From Aphanothece cf. minutissima CCALA 015 (GTDB lineage: Bacteria > Cyanobacteriota > Cyanobacteriia > PCC-6307 > Cyanobiaceae), in assembly GCA_003003925.1 (NCBI GenBank), contig PVWP01000007.1:1-64000 (forward strand): a stretch of 64,000 nucleotides of DNA, written 5' to 3'. This document shows, piece after piece, positions 53,501-61,599 of the stretch. Below the pieces are notes generated by a model. The model made no database searches. It saw only the letters and a program-made list of their open reading frames with translations, and had not been told where the DNA came from. Made by a program: the position numbers and the translations under genes. Position 1 is the first letter of the stretch. Each line of letters starts with the position of its first letter.

Positions 53501-54495
53501 CGCTGACCGTCGGGACGGTGGATCTCCAGCCCTTCTTCCGTCGCGTCGACCCGCTCACCCTCACGGTGGCGGATCCCTCCAAAGGCAGCGCCGCTGCCAG
53601 CCTGGTGCTGCGGGCCAGCCTGACCGGCCGGCCGGCCAGCTCCAACCAGATCGGTTATGTGGTGCTCGAGGCCGATGAATTGGCCGGCGCCGATGGGCTC
53701 CTGGCCGATCTTGCGGCCATCCGCTCCCGCGCCCAGACCCTGTTCTCCACCCTGGAGAGCAGCGACGTCACCCTGGCGGCGGGCACCACGTTCGACCGCG
53801 AGATCCTGCTGGTCAACGGCCAGTCGGTGCGCTTCTTCGAGGTGGTCGACGCCGGCCTCGCGGATCTCGGCAGTGCCGCCGACGCACGTCTGCGCTTCTT
53901 CCGCCCCGATGCCCCTGCGGGCTCGGAGCGTTCGGTGGGCCTCGGCTCCGCCAGCGGCGTGAGCCTCGTCCTCGATCTGCTCGACACCGATCAGGGACTC
54001 GATGCGCTGATCGGCCAGGAGCAGGGTCTGGCCCCGGTCCTGGACTTCACCGCCTTCTCCGCCCACCAGGCGGTCCAGGGCACGCTGCTGCTCAGCCGCG
54101 AGGCCGATTTCGATGCCATCACCGGCTTCTACCGCACCCTCGATGCCCAGGGCACCGTGCGCGACGCTGCCGGCAACCTGGTGCGCCCCGGGCAGGCCGG
54201 CTACCGCGAAGCCGCCCTGCGCGCCGACAACCTCGTCACGGAGCTGCAGGGCCTGCGGGTCGGCGACAATCAATCCAGCGCCACGGCCGTCACCATCTCG
54301 GAATCCACGCTGCTGGCGCCCTTTGCCCAGGTGAGGGGCCGCACCTTCTTCGCCTATGCCGGGGCCAATGCCGACGGCCTGAGCCACTTCCGCACCCTGG
54401 GCACCAATCTGTTCGGGTTGGAAGACACATTCGGCGGCGGCGACCGCGATTTTGACGACCACGTGATTGGCTTCAACTTCAGCCAGATCGTCTGA
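47524..54495 (+). CDS. Giant secreted nuclease-PhoD phosphatase fusion
   Basis: A 2323-residue protein. Order: lectin-like N-terminal domain (1-225); Calx-beta (227-340, ending TITIADND); OB-fold region (345-560); endonuclease/exonuclease/phosphatase domain of the ExeM/NucH type (600-932; LASFNVLNTF, IGLMELENDADD, VLGDINAYAKEDP, TSDHDPLLLDL); PhoD alkaline phosphatase (936-1570; AFSHGVASGDPYADSVILWT, VGDYIYEYG, IWDDHETANDSW, LAGDTHNAWAG); Gly/Asp-rich repeats and cadherin-like parts (1590-1830); C-terminal DUF4114-like domain (FFAYAGANADGLSHFRTLG, ending FDDHVIGFNFSQIV). ATG 47524 precedes the first conserved residues; there is no signal peptide. It could degrade extracellular DNA/RNA and free phosphate from diesters in one polypeptide. 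Confidence 0.87.
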   Translation: MPALFTGLYSQSFDALAASGSGIAWANDVTLPGWHLFRQPAAAPVVLATYNADSGTANAGAVVSYGATGSSDRALGGLGSGGAFFGSPASGSVAGWFALALSNTTGAAIASLDLAFNGEQWRNGGNTSAHTMELQWGVGPSFEQVGLWTTPGGPFNWSSPVTGSTAGAVDGNSAGRVAGVGGNLDLSASPWAAGATLWLRWAEINDPGNDHGLAIDDLSLSVATPPALPEVAIQAIDAVASEAGDGASLRISRTGSTLAALAVPISLAAGPGLAEAGDLTSPLPASVLIPAGASSVDLAIAVLDDALEEGTETLRIELAAPAGHTVAAGAGSATITIADNDRISRISAVQGDGSTSPLVAQSVTLRAVVVGDFQATGELGGFFLQEETADWDSSALTSEGLYVAYPLTGANVDVVIGDRVRLTGTVAERFGQTAITAVSALTVEGQGRLGDTQRVDIPDLLAQRSSPLDLEPFEGMWVRFPETLSVNGLFGQFRFGEVELSAGGLPLQPTNVMEPGAAAFAAEQATALRELVLDDGSNSAYRPAAAATPAAPVRDQLLRRGDTITDVEGVLGFDFGKYRLQPTAPLSFESGNPRPAAPAPAGAGHLRLASFNVLNTFTTLNAGGALTDTGLAPRGANTAEELERQLTKLTAALLGLQADVIGLMELENDADDATLAAIVERLNAAQPSGSGRLYSFVPTGLIGSDAIKVGLIYDSRAVEPTGLARVLDGAGFTDPLATGSPLNRPALAQGFRELASGEVLNVAVNHLKSKGSGGATGPDLDQRDGQSAFNATRTAAASELVRWIGTDPTGNGDGDWVVLGDINAYAKEDPIRVLEAAGFRNALPTFTAEPPSSYAFFNPVDMSGALDHMLISPSLVSQAVAASDWSINAAEGAFRDYNLDTNSNGNAAARDFFAPDPYRTSDHDPLLLDLDLGRALPAGLAFSHGVASGDPYADSVILWTRITPPAGFAGLVDVQWEVSRSAGFEAGSIVDSGVFTTSVARDWTVKVEADGLSADTVYHYRFRAGAAQSMVGQTKTLPVGSGPVRLAVFSCANFTAAEEFLAYGRAAAVHAVNPYDALVHVGDYIYEYGPGGFGEAEDAAGDRGFLPNREIVSLDDYRLRYAQYHTDVNLQALRAAAPLIAIWDDHETANDSWAGGAQNHQSATEGDWITRRDAALKAYHEWLPIREPGLRQSGDGANALTPLTQGYRSFDFGDVLALHILETRLTARDEQLEYPVAAAVQARIGAILADPALVAAYASQLGLTPPASPAAVPGFAAALAPRVTQELVLATVQQAWGDPGRDLLGDSQMAWLQQRMAGSSAAWQVLGQQVLMQSMAVPAELLLDAGNPALLDRYAAPLQKLATGTPFNQLSPAEQALFAEAGKIPYNLDAWDGYGVERETILQSALALGKRLISLAGDTHNAWAGVLDTMTAGTRPAGSLAGLEFATPGVTSPGLEKYLPGADAYIRANYPAVDGLDGLFMGYINGLAYADVNRRGFLDLTVTTDKVDGAFHLLSGTDPITNQPAWAIETVTGSADLSLTLAPERGGPILWQAGWKELDLVFGAAVDSSDNVLLLDPAAYGAVPEQGIQLANVTVIGSEAADTVYVGVGSRIEGRGGSDQFFNTESLGGNVLVGGGGGDQFFLGQARDVVIGGRLIDPAVTPGLAPATALADREADQFLIDSSAAVATAPPLRINDFEVGRDTAFLDGQQLQGSWAQIRQALAAAGVQANAAPDLATPSTPPGLTLIPGVQVLQNLDALGLDADGDSLQLVVLEGPDWIRADGTTLSLTAPAGFGPADLASLNLRLGFFDGTAITSFSPALTIGAVPPSDPGNPVVVVITLAGDARAIPVTITGGTVQADRPFQVVPTSSLVDPQDPSHAALITGPGVVLGESSVEVGIDLDPGLERATVSFDLAALTVGAPFADTPSSRWVAVSTDAASGVTTPLTYDPRQGGGARFYDLDADGSAEFLHLSLGDGGPGDQGPAADGEILQSLTVGTVDLQPFFRRVDPLTLTVADPSKGSAAASLVLRASLTGRPASSNQIGYVVLEADELAGADGLLADLAAIRSRAQTLFSTLESSDVTLAAGTTFDREILLVNGQSVRFFEVVDAGLADLGSAADARLRFFRPDAPAGSERSVGLGSASGVSLVLDLLDTDQGLDALIGQEQGLAPVLDFTAFSAHQAVQGTLLLSREADFDAITGFYRTLDAQGTVRDAAGNLVRPGQAGYREAALRADNLVTELQGLRVGDNQSSATAVTISESTLLAPFAQVRGRTFFAYAGANADGLSHFRTLGTNLFGLEDTFGGGDRDFDDHVIGFNFSQIV

Positions 54496-54515
54496 CTCCG
54501 TCGGGGTGATCAGCT

Positions 54516-54543
54516 CCGGGTGCGGGCAAACCCCGCCACCCGG
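54516..54543 (+). terminator. Hairpin after the nuclease-phosphatase gene
   Basis: CCGGGTG pairs with CACCCGG and inner CGGG with CCCG, with one bulged base and a short CAAAC loop, about 20 bases after the stop. There is no immediate T-run, although a short TTTTT lies some 20 bases later. Confidence 0.4.
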
Positions 54544-54601
54544 TCCGGGGCTGGGATGGCTGCATTTTTGCCTGCTACGCTCGGGTGGTTGCCGGTTGGA
54601 A

Positions 54602-55855
54602 ATGAATAGAAAGTCCCAGGACTTTCCAGATCTGCTCCGAAAGAGTTGCCTGCCAATCCTTCTCGTTGTTGCCCTTGTCGTCTCGTTTGCCGGCATCCTG
54701 AGTCAGAGCGGGCAGGTGTCCGAATGGCCCATGGACCAGTCCTTTGTGACGCGGGCTGATCTTCGCCTGTATCGACTGCCGACGGGCTGGGTCTTTCAGT
54801 ATCCCCGCTTCAACTGGTCCGGTGGCGTAGCGGCCAGCCTGCTGATCGGTCTCTATAAGTTGGTGGTTTCTCCTGCTCCGGAGACTCTGAACTGGCATGC
54901 CAAGTGCATCACCACCCTGCTCTTTCTGGGATCGGCGTATTCCCTTTGTCGGCTGTTCATCCGCCACTGGATCTTCCAGGCGCTGGCCTTCTCCGTCATC
55001 GCCAGTTCCGCCCTTCAGTTTGCTGAACCTTCCAGTGACATCATCGCGGCGGCGTTCTTCGCCCTGTTCATGCTGTCCGTGCGACTGGGGTGGCCGCGGC
55101 TGATCTCCTCCGGCCTGCTGATTCTTTTCGGCGTGTCCAAGATCCAGTTACTCGTCTGCTCCCTGGGGGTGGGTGCCGTCTGGTACTGGTGGGATGTGCG
55201 GGAGAACCGGATGCGCTGGCAGATCCCCGTGGGGATGGCCTTCTGGCTGGTGCTGCTGATGGCTCCCGGCTTCAAGCTCTATGGCATTGAGATGGTCAGG
55301 ACGGTCAAGGGGCTGCGAACCTTTGCCTCGTCCTATGTGTTCATGTTCAGCCCCCATCAGTTTGCCCCCAGCCCGGAAACGCTCGCTGGCAGTTCCACCA
55401 GTTGGCAGGATGTGATGCGATCGGTGTTCCCGGGAGCCCGCACCGTGAGCGATGTGATCCTTCGGTATCCGAAGAAGTACCTTGACTATCTGCTGGTGGC
55501 GGGCGCCTACGGAGTGTTTTCCGTGTTGCAGACGATGGGATTGATGCTGATTCCCTTTTTTCGGGCCTTGCGCCTCGGGGCCTTCCCTGTTGTCACCCAG
55601 CTGAGTCTGAGGTTTCTCGCGGCGGCGGCCTTCTTTTCCCTGGTGCCGCCGCTGCTGCTGAGATTCATCAGTCCCCGGTATCTCGCCGTGGTCTTCATCC
55701 CGCTGGTGGTTCTGTCCGCCGCTGCCGCCGGATCCTCCGAGGCGCCACGGTCCCTGAAGATCACATTCCTGATCTGTTCCCTGCTGACCCTTGCCCTGAA
55801 TCTGGCCGTGTTCAGCGAGCGCCTCGTTCGATCACCGCTGATGCCCTTCGGTTGA
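54602..55855 (+). CDS. Polytopic membrane protein, glycosyltransferase-like
   Basis: A 417-residue protein with about ten hydrophobic segments, starting with one at residues 16-36 (CLPILLVVALVVSFAGILSQ). Between the first two is a polar loop (MDQSFVTRADLRLYRLPTGW) where GT-C/PMT-like glycosyltransferases have catalytic acids, but I cannot identify a clear DxD or DE pair, so the assignment is only by general appearance. The start is the ATG at 54602 behind GGTTGGAA. The composition is visibly less GC-rich than the neighbours, compatible with acquisition by transfer. It stands alone, between the phosphatase locus and psaL, with which it converges. Confidence 0.6.
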   Translation: MNRKSQDFPDLLRKSCLPILLVVALVVSFAGILSQSGQVSEWPMDQSFVTRADLRLYRLPTGWVFQYPRFNWSGGVAASLLIGLYKLVVSPAPETLNWHAKCITTLLFLGSAYSLCRLFIRHWIFQALAFSVIASSALQFAEPSSDIIAAAFFALFMLSVRLGWPRLISSGLLILFGVSKIQLLVCSLGVGAVWYWWDVRENRMRWQIPVGMAFWLVLLMAPGFKLYGIEMVRTVKGLRTFASSYVFMFSPHQFAPSPETLAGSSTSWQDVMRSVFPGARTVSDVILRYPKKYLDYLLVAGAYGVFSVLQTMGLMLIPFFRALRLGAFPVVTQLSLRFLAAAAFFSLVPPLLLRFISPRYLAVVFIPLVVLSAAAAGSSEAPRSLKITFLICSLLTLALNLAVFSERLVRSPLMPFG

Positions 55856-55908
55856 GGGATCGGCACCGGGCTCCAGCCTGGGCGATCGAGGGCCGGAGCA
55901 GGACCATG

Positions 55909-55931
55909 AAAAAAACCCTGCCGAGGCAGGG
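55909..55931 (-). terminator. Rho-independent terminator of psaI-psaL
   Basis: On the minus strand CCCTGCC-TC-GGCAGGG is followed by seven T. It lies about 70 bases downstream of the psaL stop and is a strong canonical terminator. Confidence 0.9.
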
Positions 55932-55998
55932 CTTGCAGGAAAGGGTTGGACGACCATCCCAGGGTTCGGGACCCGGGGATGGCTGGCCATCGCTGAAC

Positions 55999-56490
55999 TC
56001 AGCCGGCGCTCCAGACGCCACCGGCGATGTTGGCCAGCGGGGACTGGATGGCGGTGCTGCACAGGAACCAGGCGAAGGCGGCGCCGCCGCAGCCGCCCAG
56101 CCAGAAACCGCTGGCGAATTCCGCCCAGCCGGCTTTGGTGAACAGGTCGGCCGGGGGATTGTCGATGGTGGCGTCGGGGGGCTGGACGTTGGGGCCGCTG
56201 CCGGCGGTGCCGTAGATCGACAGGCAGATGGTGAGGATCGACACCAGGCCGATGGCGGCCAGCAGGCCGGCGGTGCTGGCGAACTCGGTGGCGCGCAGGG
56301 GGCCGGTGTAGGCGAACGGGCCGTAGAGCAGGTAGCCGTGGGCCATGCCCACCTCGAGACCGCGACGGTTGGGCGAGAGGGAGGGCCGGTAGGCCGGCAG
56401 GGCGTTCAGGAACGCCTTGGTGAAATAGCTGCTGTTGACGGGGGTGGCCAGATTGCCGACGGTCGGGTCGGCCACGGGGGTCACGGTCAT
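55999..56490 (-). CDS. psaL: Photosystem I subunit XI
   Basis: A 163-residue subunit that forms the trimer interface of cyanobacterial photosystem I. The N-terminal segment ends in [20 protein letters not shown], followed by [20 protein letters not shown] and two to three membrane helices ([39 protein letters not shown]). It is 70 bases downstream of psaI and ends at a strong terminator. Confidence 0.97.
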   Translation of the reverse strand: MTVTPVADPTVGNLATPVNSSYFTKAFLNALPAYRPSLSPNRRGLEVGMAHGYLLYGPFAYTGPLRATEFASTAGLLAAIGLVSILTICLSIYGTAGSGPNVQPPDATIDNPPADLFTKAGWAEFASGFWLGGCGGAAFAWFLCSTAIQSPLANIAGGVWSAG

Positions 56491-56560
56491 GGGAAGCGGA
56501 TCGGGGGGTCGGCGGATCGGGGGTGGAGGTGGCGAAGGACGCTGGGGCCTGGGGCCGTCG

Positions 56561-56677
56561 TCAGTCGGTCGCCTCGATCACGTTGAACAGCAGGGCCATG
56601 GCCACCGCCGCGCCGAGGATTCCCACCAGGGGAACCATCACGGACGGCATCCAGGCAACGGCAAATTCACCAGTCAT
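56561..56677 (-). CDS. psaI: Photosystem I subunit VIII
   Basis: A 38-residue single-helix subunit, easily missed because of its size. The translation starts [19 protein letters not shown], continues with a hydrophobic helix ([16 protein letters not shown]) and ends in ATD. PsaI sits next to PsaL in the complex and stabilises it; the gene order psaI-psaL, with 70 bases between, is the usual cyanobacterial arrangement and supports the call. Confidence 0.93.
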   Translation of the reverse strand: MTGEFAVAWMPSVMVPLVGILGAAVAMALLFNVIEATD

Positions 56678-56760
56678 GGCTTGGGCCAATAGGAACCGCC
56701 GGTACTGTAAGGACCAGCCCCTGTCCGGCTTCTCGGGGACCCGGGGGGCGACATAAAAGT

Positions 56761-57768
56761 TCAGCCAGGCTCGCCCCGCACGGTGGCGCGCACCCGGTAG
56801 ATCGGCCGGCCCTGGCTTTCGTGATATGTGCGCATCTGCAGCTCCGCCAGCAGCCCGAAACTGAACAGCTGCACGCCGGTGAGAATCGCCAGCACCGCCA
56901 TCAGCAGCAGGGGACGGTTGCCGATGTCGGCCCCCAGCAGCAGTTTCTCGCCCACCAGCCAGGCGGCGATGGCCAGCCCCACCAGCAGGGCCAGCAGTCC
57001 GGCGAAGCCGAACACATGCATCGGCCGGGTCAGGAACCGCTTCATGAACCAGACCGTCAGCAGGTCCATCAGCACCCGGAAGGTGCGGTCGATGCCGTAC
57101 TTGCTGCGGCCGTAGCGCCGGGCCTGGTGGGACACCCTCACCTCACCGATCCGGGCCCCTTCGATGAAGGCCAGGGCCGGCAGAAAGCGGTGCAGTTCTC
57201 CGTAGAGGTTCATGTCGCTGACCACCTCGCGCCGGTAGGCCTTGAGGGAGCAGCCGTAGTCGTGCAGCCGCACCCCGGTGACCCGGGCGATCAGGCGGTT
57301 GGCCAGCAGGGAGGGCAGCAGCCGGTCCAGGGCCCCGTCCTGGCGCTGGTGCCGCCAGCCGCTCACCAGGTCCAGCTCGTCCTGCTCCAGCCGGGCCAGC
57401 AGCATCGGGATGTCGGCGGGATCGTTCTGGAGGTCCCCGTCCAGGGTGACGATCACCCCGCCGCCGCTGGCGTCGAAGCCGGCGGCCATGGCGGCCGTCT
57501 GCCCGTAGTTGCGCCGCAGCAGCACGGCCACCAGCTCGGGCACCCGGCCGGCCAGATCCCGGAGCACGGCCGCGGTGCCGTCCTTCGACCCGTCATCCAC
57601 CAGGACCAGCTCGAAGCTGCGGCCCAGCGGCCGCAGGGCCGCCAGCAGTTTCTCCACCAGATGGGGAAGGCTTTCCTCCTCGTTGTAGAGGGGGACGACC
57701 ACGGAGAGTTCGGGGGAAAGCTCGGGAACGGAGAGTTCCGGACTGTGGGCCAGGGCTGCCCCCGCCAT
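56761..57768 (-). CDS. Family 2 glycosyltransferase (DPM1/ArnC-like)
   Basis: A 335-residue membrane glycosyltransferase. The GT-A domain starts LSVVVPLYNEEESLPHL, with LVLVDDGSKDGT, the DxD-type VTLDGDLQNDPADIP and a C-terminal catalytic region (VRLHDYGCSLKAYRREVV). Two membrane helices follow residue 245 (HVFGFAGLLALLVGLAIAA; LLLMAVLAILTGVQLFSFGL). Such enzymes load sugars onto polyprenyl phosphate for surface glycan synthesis. The first 18 residues contain a short repeat (PELSVPELSPELS). Its stop is 83 bases from the psaI start; its start is 34 bases from the NlpC/P60 stop on the same strand. Confidence 0.9.
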   Translation of the reverse strand: MAGAALAHSPELSVPELSPELSVVVPLYNEEESLPHLVEKLLAALRPLGRSFELVLVDDGSKDGTAAVLRDLAGRVPELVAVLLRRNYGQTAAMAAGFDASGGGVIVTLDGDLQNDPADIPMLLARLEQDELDLVSGWRHQRQDGALDRLLPSLLANRLIARVTGVRLHDYGCSLKAYRREVVSDMNLYGELHRFLPALAFIEGARIGEVRVSHQARRYGRSKYGIDRTFRVLMDLLTVWFMKRFLTRPMHVFGFAGLLALLVGLAIAAWLVGEKLLLGADIGNRPLLLMAVLAILTGVQLFSFGLLAELQMRTYHESQGRPIYRVRATVRGEPG

Positions 57769-57802
57769 GACCGTTCCCCAGGACTCGTGGCCTGAACTTA
57801 CC

Positions 57803-58537
57803 TCAGGGGGGCAGGGGGCTGCCGTCGTGGCTGTGCATCACCCGCCCCGCGCCCCGCAGTTCGGTCCGGTAATGGCAGGCCACCGGATCCCGGTTGCGGG
57901 GGTTCAGGTCGTCGATGCCGATGCCGTCACGGCCGTGCTGGCGCCCGGAGCTGTGCAGGTAGCGGCCGCCGCCCAGGTGCAGGGCCACGTGGGTGCAGCG
58001 CCGCGGGGTGCCGAAGAAGATCAGGTCGCCCGGTAGCAGCAGGCTGGTGACACCGCTGGCCACGGCCACCGGGCGGCAGAAGCGCTCCTGCAGGTAGGCA
58101 TCCCGGGGCAGCCAGATGCCGGCCTGGGCAAAGGCGGTCTGCACGAGTCCCGAGCAGTCGAAATTGGGCCCCAGGGTGCCCCCCCAGAGGTAGCGGTTGG
58201 GGCGCTGGCGGGCGGCCTCGGCGAAGGCCAGCACCGCCTCCAGGCGGGCGGCGATCCGGTCGCGATCGAGGCGGGGCAGGGGCGGCGGCGACGGTACGGG
58301 CTGCCCGTGGTGTTCCAGGGCCGCGGCGTCCACCCAGCAGGGGTAGCCGTCCCCGTGCAGGCGGACCCGCAGGCGGGTCTCGGTGCCGCTGGCCCCGGCT
58401 GCCCCCAGGACCCTCAGGCACCGGCCCGCATGGATCTCGGTGGCCAGCCCCGGCCCCTGCCGACGGCTGTAGGCCGGCAGCGGCCGGGTCAGGGTCCAGA
58501 GACGGCCTGGCGCCGGCAGGGTGCCTAAGGTCGCCAT
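57803..58537 (-). CDS. NlpC/P60 family cell-wall peptidase with SH3-like domain
   Basis: A 244-residue cysteine peptidase. An N-terminal bacterial SH3-like part (about residues 20-80) precedes the NlpC/P60 domain: Cys128 in GPNFDCSGLVQTAFAQAG, His183 in RRCTHVALHLGGGRYLH, and a third polar residue (His195 or nearby). Relatives cleave gamma-D-Glu-diaminopimelate bonds in peptidoglycan stem peptides. There is no obvious signal peptide in this reading. The ATG at 58537 was chosen because it lies immediately beside the divergent hydrolase gene (starts seven bases apart); the longer frame is antisense to it. Confidence 0.85.
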   Translation of the reverse strand: MATLGTLPAPGRLWTLTRPLPAYSRRQGPGLATEIHAGRCLRVLGAAGASGTETRLRVRLHGDGYPCWVDAAALEHHGQPVPSPPPLPRLDRDRIAARLEAVLAFAEAARQRPNRYLWGGTLGPNFDCSGLVQTAFAQAGIWLPRDAYLQERFCRPVAVASGVTSLLLPGDLIFFGTPRRCTHVALHLGGGRYLHSSGRQHGRDGIGIDDLNPRNRDPVACHYRTELRGAGRVMHSHDGSPLPP

Positions 58538-58543
58538 CGCAAG

Positions 58544-59476
58544 GTGCCGCCGCTGATGGCGTTCTACAGCCAGGATCCGGCCATGGGCGAGGCCCTCCGC
58601 CAGCTGATCGGCCGACTGGAGGCGGAGGGACGCCCGGGCCTGGGAGAGCAGCTCTCCGTCACCTGGCTCCGCTACGGCGACTCCCTGGTGGGGGCGGCCG
58701 AGGGCCTGGGTCAGGAGGAGTTCTGGGGCCGGATGGTGAGCGGCGCTTCCTGGGCCGGCCCGACGCTCCGCTATCCCGCCAGCGTCGTGAAGCTGGTGTA
58801 TTTGGTGGCGGCTGAAGCCTGGCTGCAGCGCCAGCTGATCGAGGACGGCCCCGAGCTGCGTCGCGCCCTGGCCGACATGGTGCGCGATTCGGGCAACGAT
58901 GCCACCAGCCTGGTGGTGGATCTGCTCAGCGGCACCACCAGCGGTCCATCGCTGCCGCCGGAGCGCCATGCCGCCTGGTGCCGCCAGCGCCAGCTGGTCA
59001 ATGGCTGGCTGGCCCGCCTCGGCTGGAGCGAGGTGGCGGGGGTGAACGCCTGCCAGAAGACCTGGGCGGAGGGGCCCTACGGCCGCGAACGGGACTTCTA
59101 CGGCGCCCAGCTGGAGAACCGCAACCGCCTCAGCACCGATGTCACAGCCCGCCTGCTGCACGCCGTGATGGCCGGTGCGGCGGTCTCCCCGCCGGCCTGT
59201 CGGCGCATGACGGCGCTGCTGCGCCGCTCCCTCGATCCCCAGGCCCGGGCGGCTGATCCAGAGAACCAGGTGGATGGCTTCCTCGGGGCCGGCCTGCCCG
59301 AGGGGGCCCGGCTCTGGAGCAAGGCCGGCTGGATGAGCCAGGCGCGCCATGACGCCGCCTATGTGGAGGTGGAGGGCAGGGCGCCGATGCTGCTGGTGGT
59401 GTTCAGCGAGGGCCGGGTCCGGGCGGCTGATGAGACCCTGCTGCCGGCCATCGCTGCCGCCCTGCTGGACGCCTGA
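58544..59476 (+). CDS. Serine hydrolase of the beta-lactamase/DD-peptidase fold
   Basis: A 310-residue protein. The SxxK motif is S80-V-V-K83 (LRYPASVVKLVYLVAAEA); an SDN-like segment is RDSGNDATSLVVDLL, and KAG in LWSKAGWMSQARHDAAYVEV occupies the KTG position. This is class A beta-lactamase-like architecture, but the absence of a signal peptide and of a clear Glu in an ExxLN motif argues against drug resistance; a cell-wall role is more likely. The start is GTG 58544, or ATG 58556 four codons later. It is divergent from the NlpC/P60 gene and six bases before the GAP-family gene. Confidence 0.8.
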   Translation: MPPLMAFYSQDPAMGEALRQLIGRLEAEGRPGLGEQLSVTWLRYGDSLVGAAEGLGQEEFWGRMVSGASWAGPTLRYPASVVKLVYLVAAEAWLQRQLIEDGPELRRALADMVRDSGNDATSLVVDLLSGTTSGPSLPPERHAAWCRQRQLVNGWLARLGWSEVAGVNACQKTWAEGPYGRERDFYGAQLENRNRLSTDVTARLLHAVMAGAAVSPPACRRMTALLRRSLDPQARAADPENQVDGFLGAGLPEGARLWSKAGWMSQARHDAAYVEVEGRAPMLLVVFSEGRVRAADETLLPAIAAALLDA

Positions 59477-59481
59477 CCCCA

Positions 59482-60132
59482 GTGACGTCCCCGCCCCTCG
59501 ATGTGGTTCCCCTCGCCCTGGGGGCGGCGGTGAGCCCGATGCTGCTGGTGGGGCAGATGCGCACCCTCACCGCTCCGGGGTCGGGCCTGCGCCAGAGCTG
59601 GGCCTACGTCGCCGGCAACGCTGTGGTGGTGGCCGGCTGGGCGCTGGTGGGGCTGGGCTCGGGGGGATCCCTGCCGGCCCGCTCCGCCGCCGGCGCCGAT
59701 CCGGTGTCCGCCAGCCTTCGCCTGGTGCTGGCCGCCGTGCTGCTCGCCATCGGCGCCCGGGCCCTGCAGCGTGAGGGCGGAGCGGCGTCCCCAGCCCCAG
59801 GGGGCCACTCCCTGGCCCGATCCTTCGGGCTGGGGATCGCCCTGATGGCCGGCAACCTCACCTCCCTGGTGCTCTATCTGCCGGCGCTGCAGGACCTGGC
59901 CCGTTCCGGTCTGGCGGCGGGTCCCCTGGTCGCCCTGGTGCTGCTGGTGAGCCTGGTCACCCTGGCACCGTCGCTGCTGCCGCCGGTGCTCCTGGGGCTC
60001 ACGGGGGCCTGGGGGCGGTCCCGCCTCGAGCAGCTCTGCCACTGGACCCTGGCCCACCAGGGCCGGATCAACGGGGGCCTGTGCTGTCTGTTCGCGGCCT
60101 ATCTCGGCTGGAGCGGTGTCGCCAGGCTCTGA
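59482..60132 (+). CDS. GAP/Sap family membrane protein
   Basis: A 216-residue membrane protein with about six hydrophobic segments, starting VVPLALGAAVSPMLLVGQMR and including SWAYVAGNAVVVAGWALVGL. It resembles the GAP (Sap, sulfolipid-1-addressing protein) family, related to LysE-type transporters; the substrate is unknown. The GTG start at 59482 follows the hydrolase stop after six bases, so they form an operon. It is followed by GC-rich repeats and convergent tRNA-Ser. Confidence 0.7.
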   Translation: MTSPPLDVVPLALGAAVSPMLLVGQMRTLTAPGSGLRQSWAYVAGNAVVVAGWALVGLGSGGSLPARSAAGADPVSASLRLVLAAVLLAIGARALQREGGAASPAPGGHSLARSFGLGIALMAGNLTSLVLYLPALQDLARSGLAAGPLVALVLLVSLVTLAPSLLPPVLLGLTGAWGRSRLEQLCHWTLAHQGRINGGLCCLFAAYLGWSGVARL

Positions 60133-60159
60133 GCGGACCTGACGACGGGGGCCCGGGAA

Positions 60160-60216
60160 GGGCCTGGGGGTCGGGCCCATGGATGGGCCTTGGGGTCGGC
60201 CCATGGCAGGGCCTGG
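60160..60216. repeat. Short GC-rich tandem repeat, 25-base period
   Basis: GGGCCTGGGGGTCGGGCCC-ATGG (60160-60182) is repeated as GGGCCTTGGGGTCGGCCC-ATGG (60185-60206), and a third partial unit AGGGCCTGG follows. The first junction also forms the inverted repeat GGCCCAT-GG-ATGGGCC (60174-60189). It lies between the 3' ends of the GAP-family gene and tRNA-Ser and could act in termination from either side. Confidence 0.6.
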
Positions 60217-60218
60217 AA

Positions 60219-60307
60219 CGGAGAGGGAGGGATTCGAACCCTCGACAGAAGTTGCCTCCTGTAACTCCTTAGCAGGGAGCCGCTTTCAACCACTCAGCCA
60301 CCTCTCC
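60219..60307 (-). tRNA. tRNA-Ser (anticodon GCT)
   Basis: An 89-base class II tRNA with a long variable arm. The acceptor is GGAGAGG/CCTCTCC with discriminator G, the anticodon loop CTGCTAA (anticodon GCT, reading AGC and AGT), the variable arm is around AGTTACAGGAGGCAACTTCTGT, shortened here to AGTTACAGGAGG, and the T loop TTCGAAT. CCA is not encoded. It lies 18 bases downstream of alr on the same strand. Confidence 0.94.
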
Positions 60308-60325
60308 AGTGGCCCAGCGAGCTTA

Positions 60326-61549
<1,224 letters not shown>

Positions 61550-61599
61550 GGGCGCCGCGGGAGAAGGTGAACCATGGAATTCATGGGAATCCCGTTAGC

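Noticed and set aside
44584..54696. A 3370-codon minus-strand open frame opposite genes 2 and 3 of the phosphatase locus
   Set aside because: The plus strand encodes clear phosphatase, nuclease and repeat domains; the minus-strand product is low-complexity Gly/Ala/His/Val without motifs. Lack of stops is a GC-content effect.
58544..59476. Class A beta-lactamase conferring antibiotic resistance
   Set aside because: SxxK and a KTG-like motif are present, but there is no signal peptide and no clear general-base Glu segment, and the gene is beside cell-wall genes. A housekeeping serine hydrolase is more likely.
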